A stretch of DNA of 23,822 nt from Candidatus Segatella papionis (GTDB lineage Bacteria > Bacteroidota > Bacteroidia > Bacteroidales > Bacteroidaceae). A program made the position numbers and the translations under genes. The DNA is taken from the NCBI GenBank assembly GCA_002297965.1, contig DBLF01000051.1, positions 35,705-59,526 on the forward strand, given 5' to 3'. Below the pieces are notes generated by a model that saw only the letters and a list, made by a program, of their open reading frames with translations, ran no database searches and was not told the origin of the DNA. Positions 23,272-23,822 of this stretch are shown here, in pieces (position 1 is the stretch's first letter; the number at the start of each line of letters is the position of its first letter).

Positions 23272-23822
23272 TTACTTTACGATAGCCTCCTTGATGCAAT
23301 CCACGATGTAGCGTACATCTTCGTCGCTCACCATCGGTCCTGCAGGGATACACATACCCACCTTGAAGATTGCCTCGCTCACACCGTTCACGTATGCAGG
23401 AGCATCAGCATATACAGGCTGCTTGTGCATAGGCTTCCATACGGGTCGAGCCTCTATTTTCTTCGACAGCATAAATACTCTCATCGCCTCCACATTATCG
23501 TTAGGCTGACAGTCGGTGGTAGGCGAATCCACGATATGTATCACGCCAGCAGCACCGCCCACGGCAGTCTTCACCACCTCCTTGTAAGCATTCTCCTGTC
23601 CTTGGATTTTCAAGTTTGGGTCTAGCGTGATGGTACAGAGCCAGTAGTTGGAGTCATAGTCTGCATTAGAAGCCTCATGCAGGGTGATGCCCTCCACATC
23701 CTTCAGCAATTCCTTATACAAAGCCTGTACGTGCTTGTGGTGTGCGATATGGTCTTCGACCACCGTCATCTGTCCCCTGCCAATACCCGCGCACACATTA
23801 CTCATACGATAGTTGTATCCGA
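23272..23822 (-). CDS. DegT-family sugar aminotransferase (PglE-like), 3' part, cut by window edge
   Basis: The reading frame is open to the right edge and encodes the C-terminal about 182 residues of a roughly 380-residue enzyme. The edge sequence GYNYRMSNVCAGIGRGQM is the conserved segment that follows the PLP-lysine region, so the internal Met at 23805 is not the start. EARPVWKPMHKQPVY is a common feature of the Bacteroidetes members. The Schiff-base lysine lies outside. It probably aminates the 4-keto sugar made by the dehydratase encoded just downstream. The rest of the locus, such as acetyltransferase and glycosyltransferases, would lie beyond the right edge. Confidence 0.88.
   Translation of the reverse strand, partial: GYNYRMSNVCAGIGRGQMTVVEDHIAHHKHVQALYKELLKDVEGITLHEASNADYDSNYWLCTITLDPNLKIQGQENAYKEVVKTAVGGAAGVIHIVDSPTTDCQPNDNVEAMRVFMLSKKIEARPVWKPMHKQPVYADAPAYVNGVSEAIFKVGMCIPAGPMVSDEDVRYIVDCIKEAIVK

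Noticed and set aside
23260..23277. Hairpin AAGTAAT/ATTACTT over the stop codon of the right-edge aminotransferase
   Set aside because: Only seven A/T-rich pairs and no T-tract on the minus strand; too weak to call a terminator.
23805..23822. ATG at 23805 as the start of a 177-residue protein
   Set aside because: The frame stays open to the edge and encodes GYNYR, part of the conserved DegT segment, so the gene continues outside the window.
1..23822. CRISPR array, insertion sequence, prophage or defence island
   Set aside because: I found no regularly spaced repeats of CRISPR type, no transposase or integrase, and no phage or defence genes on either strand.

Overview
The window looks like a chromosomal segment of a Bacteroidales bacterium, most likely Prevotella/Segatella or a close relative. 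This rests on three things: repeated promoter-like sites of the Bacteroidetes type (TAnnTTTG at -7, often with TTTG about 20 bases upstream), protein sequences that read like those of that group, and the gene order leuA-leuC-leuD-cimA-leuB. The genus is an inference. Apart from its ends, the window is mostly housekeeping genes. I see no insertion sequence, CRISPR array, phage or rRNA gene.

Layout. Bases 1-19 appear to be the 3' end of a tRNA gene, followed by a terminator and an AT-rich spacer. A promoter and a hairpin leader precede a two-gene plus-strand unit (504-1974) for a nucleotide-activated amino sugar: a FdtA/QdtA-like ketoisomerase with a degenerate catalytic motif, and a PLP-dependent sugar aminotransferase. 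A bidirectional terminator that includes the aminotransferase stop codon separates it from a secreted TPR protein on the minus strand (2015-2704).

Bases 2829-9587 hold the branched-chain amino acid operon on the minus strand: promoter, leader peptide with attenuator, leuA, leuC, leuD, a Leptospira-type citramalate synthase (cimA) and leuB, closed by a strong terminator. LeuCD and LeuB can serve both leucine synthesis (from LeuA product) and isoleucine synthesis (from CimA product). The leader peptide carries Ile, Leu and Val codons, which suits control of both pathways at once.

Bases 9692-16497 hold a second minus-strand run, probably one operon: a DEDDy 3'-5' exonuclease, an RlmI-type rRNA methyltransferase, an orphan solute-binding lipoprotein, a large TPR-like protein with acidic repeats, and dnaB. 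It is divergent from ftsK (16612-19224, plus), with a symmetric promoter region between them. ftsK is followed by a lolA-like carrier and a sugar-kinase-like phosphotransferase. After a bidirectional terminator the minus strand carries a CapD/PglF-type nucleotide-sugar dehydratase and the 3' part of a DegT-family aminotransferase that runs off the right edge. This is probably the end of a surface glycan or protein-glycosylation locus.

The most instructive element is the attenuator at 9366-9520, where leader peptide, protector, antiterminator and terminator pairings can all be read directly. I did not find a clear-cut new defence or mobile system.
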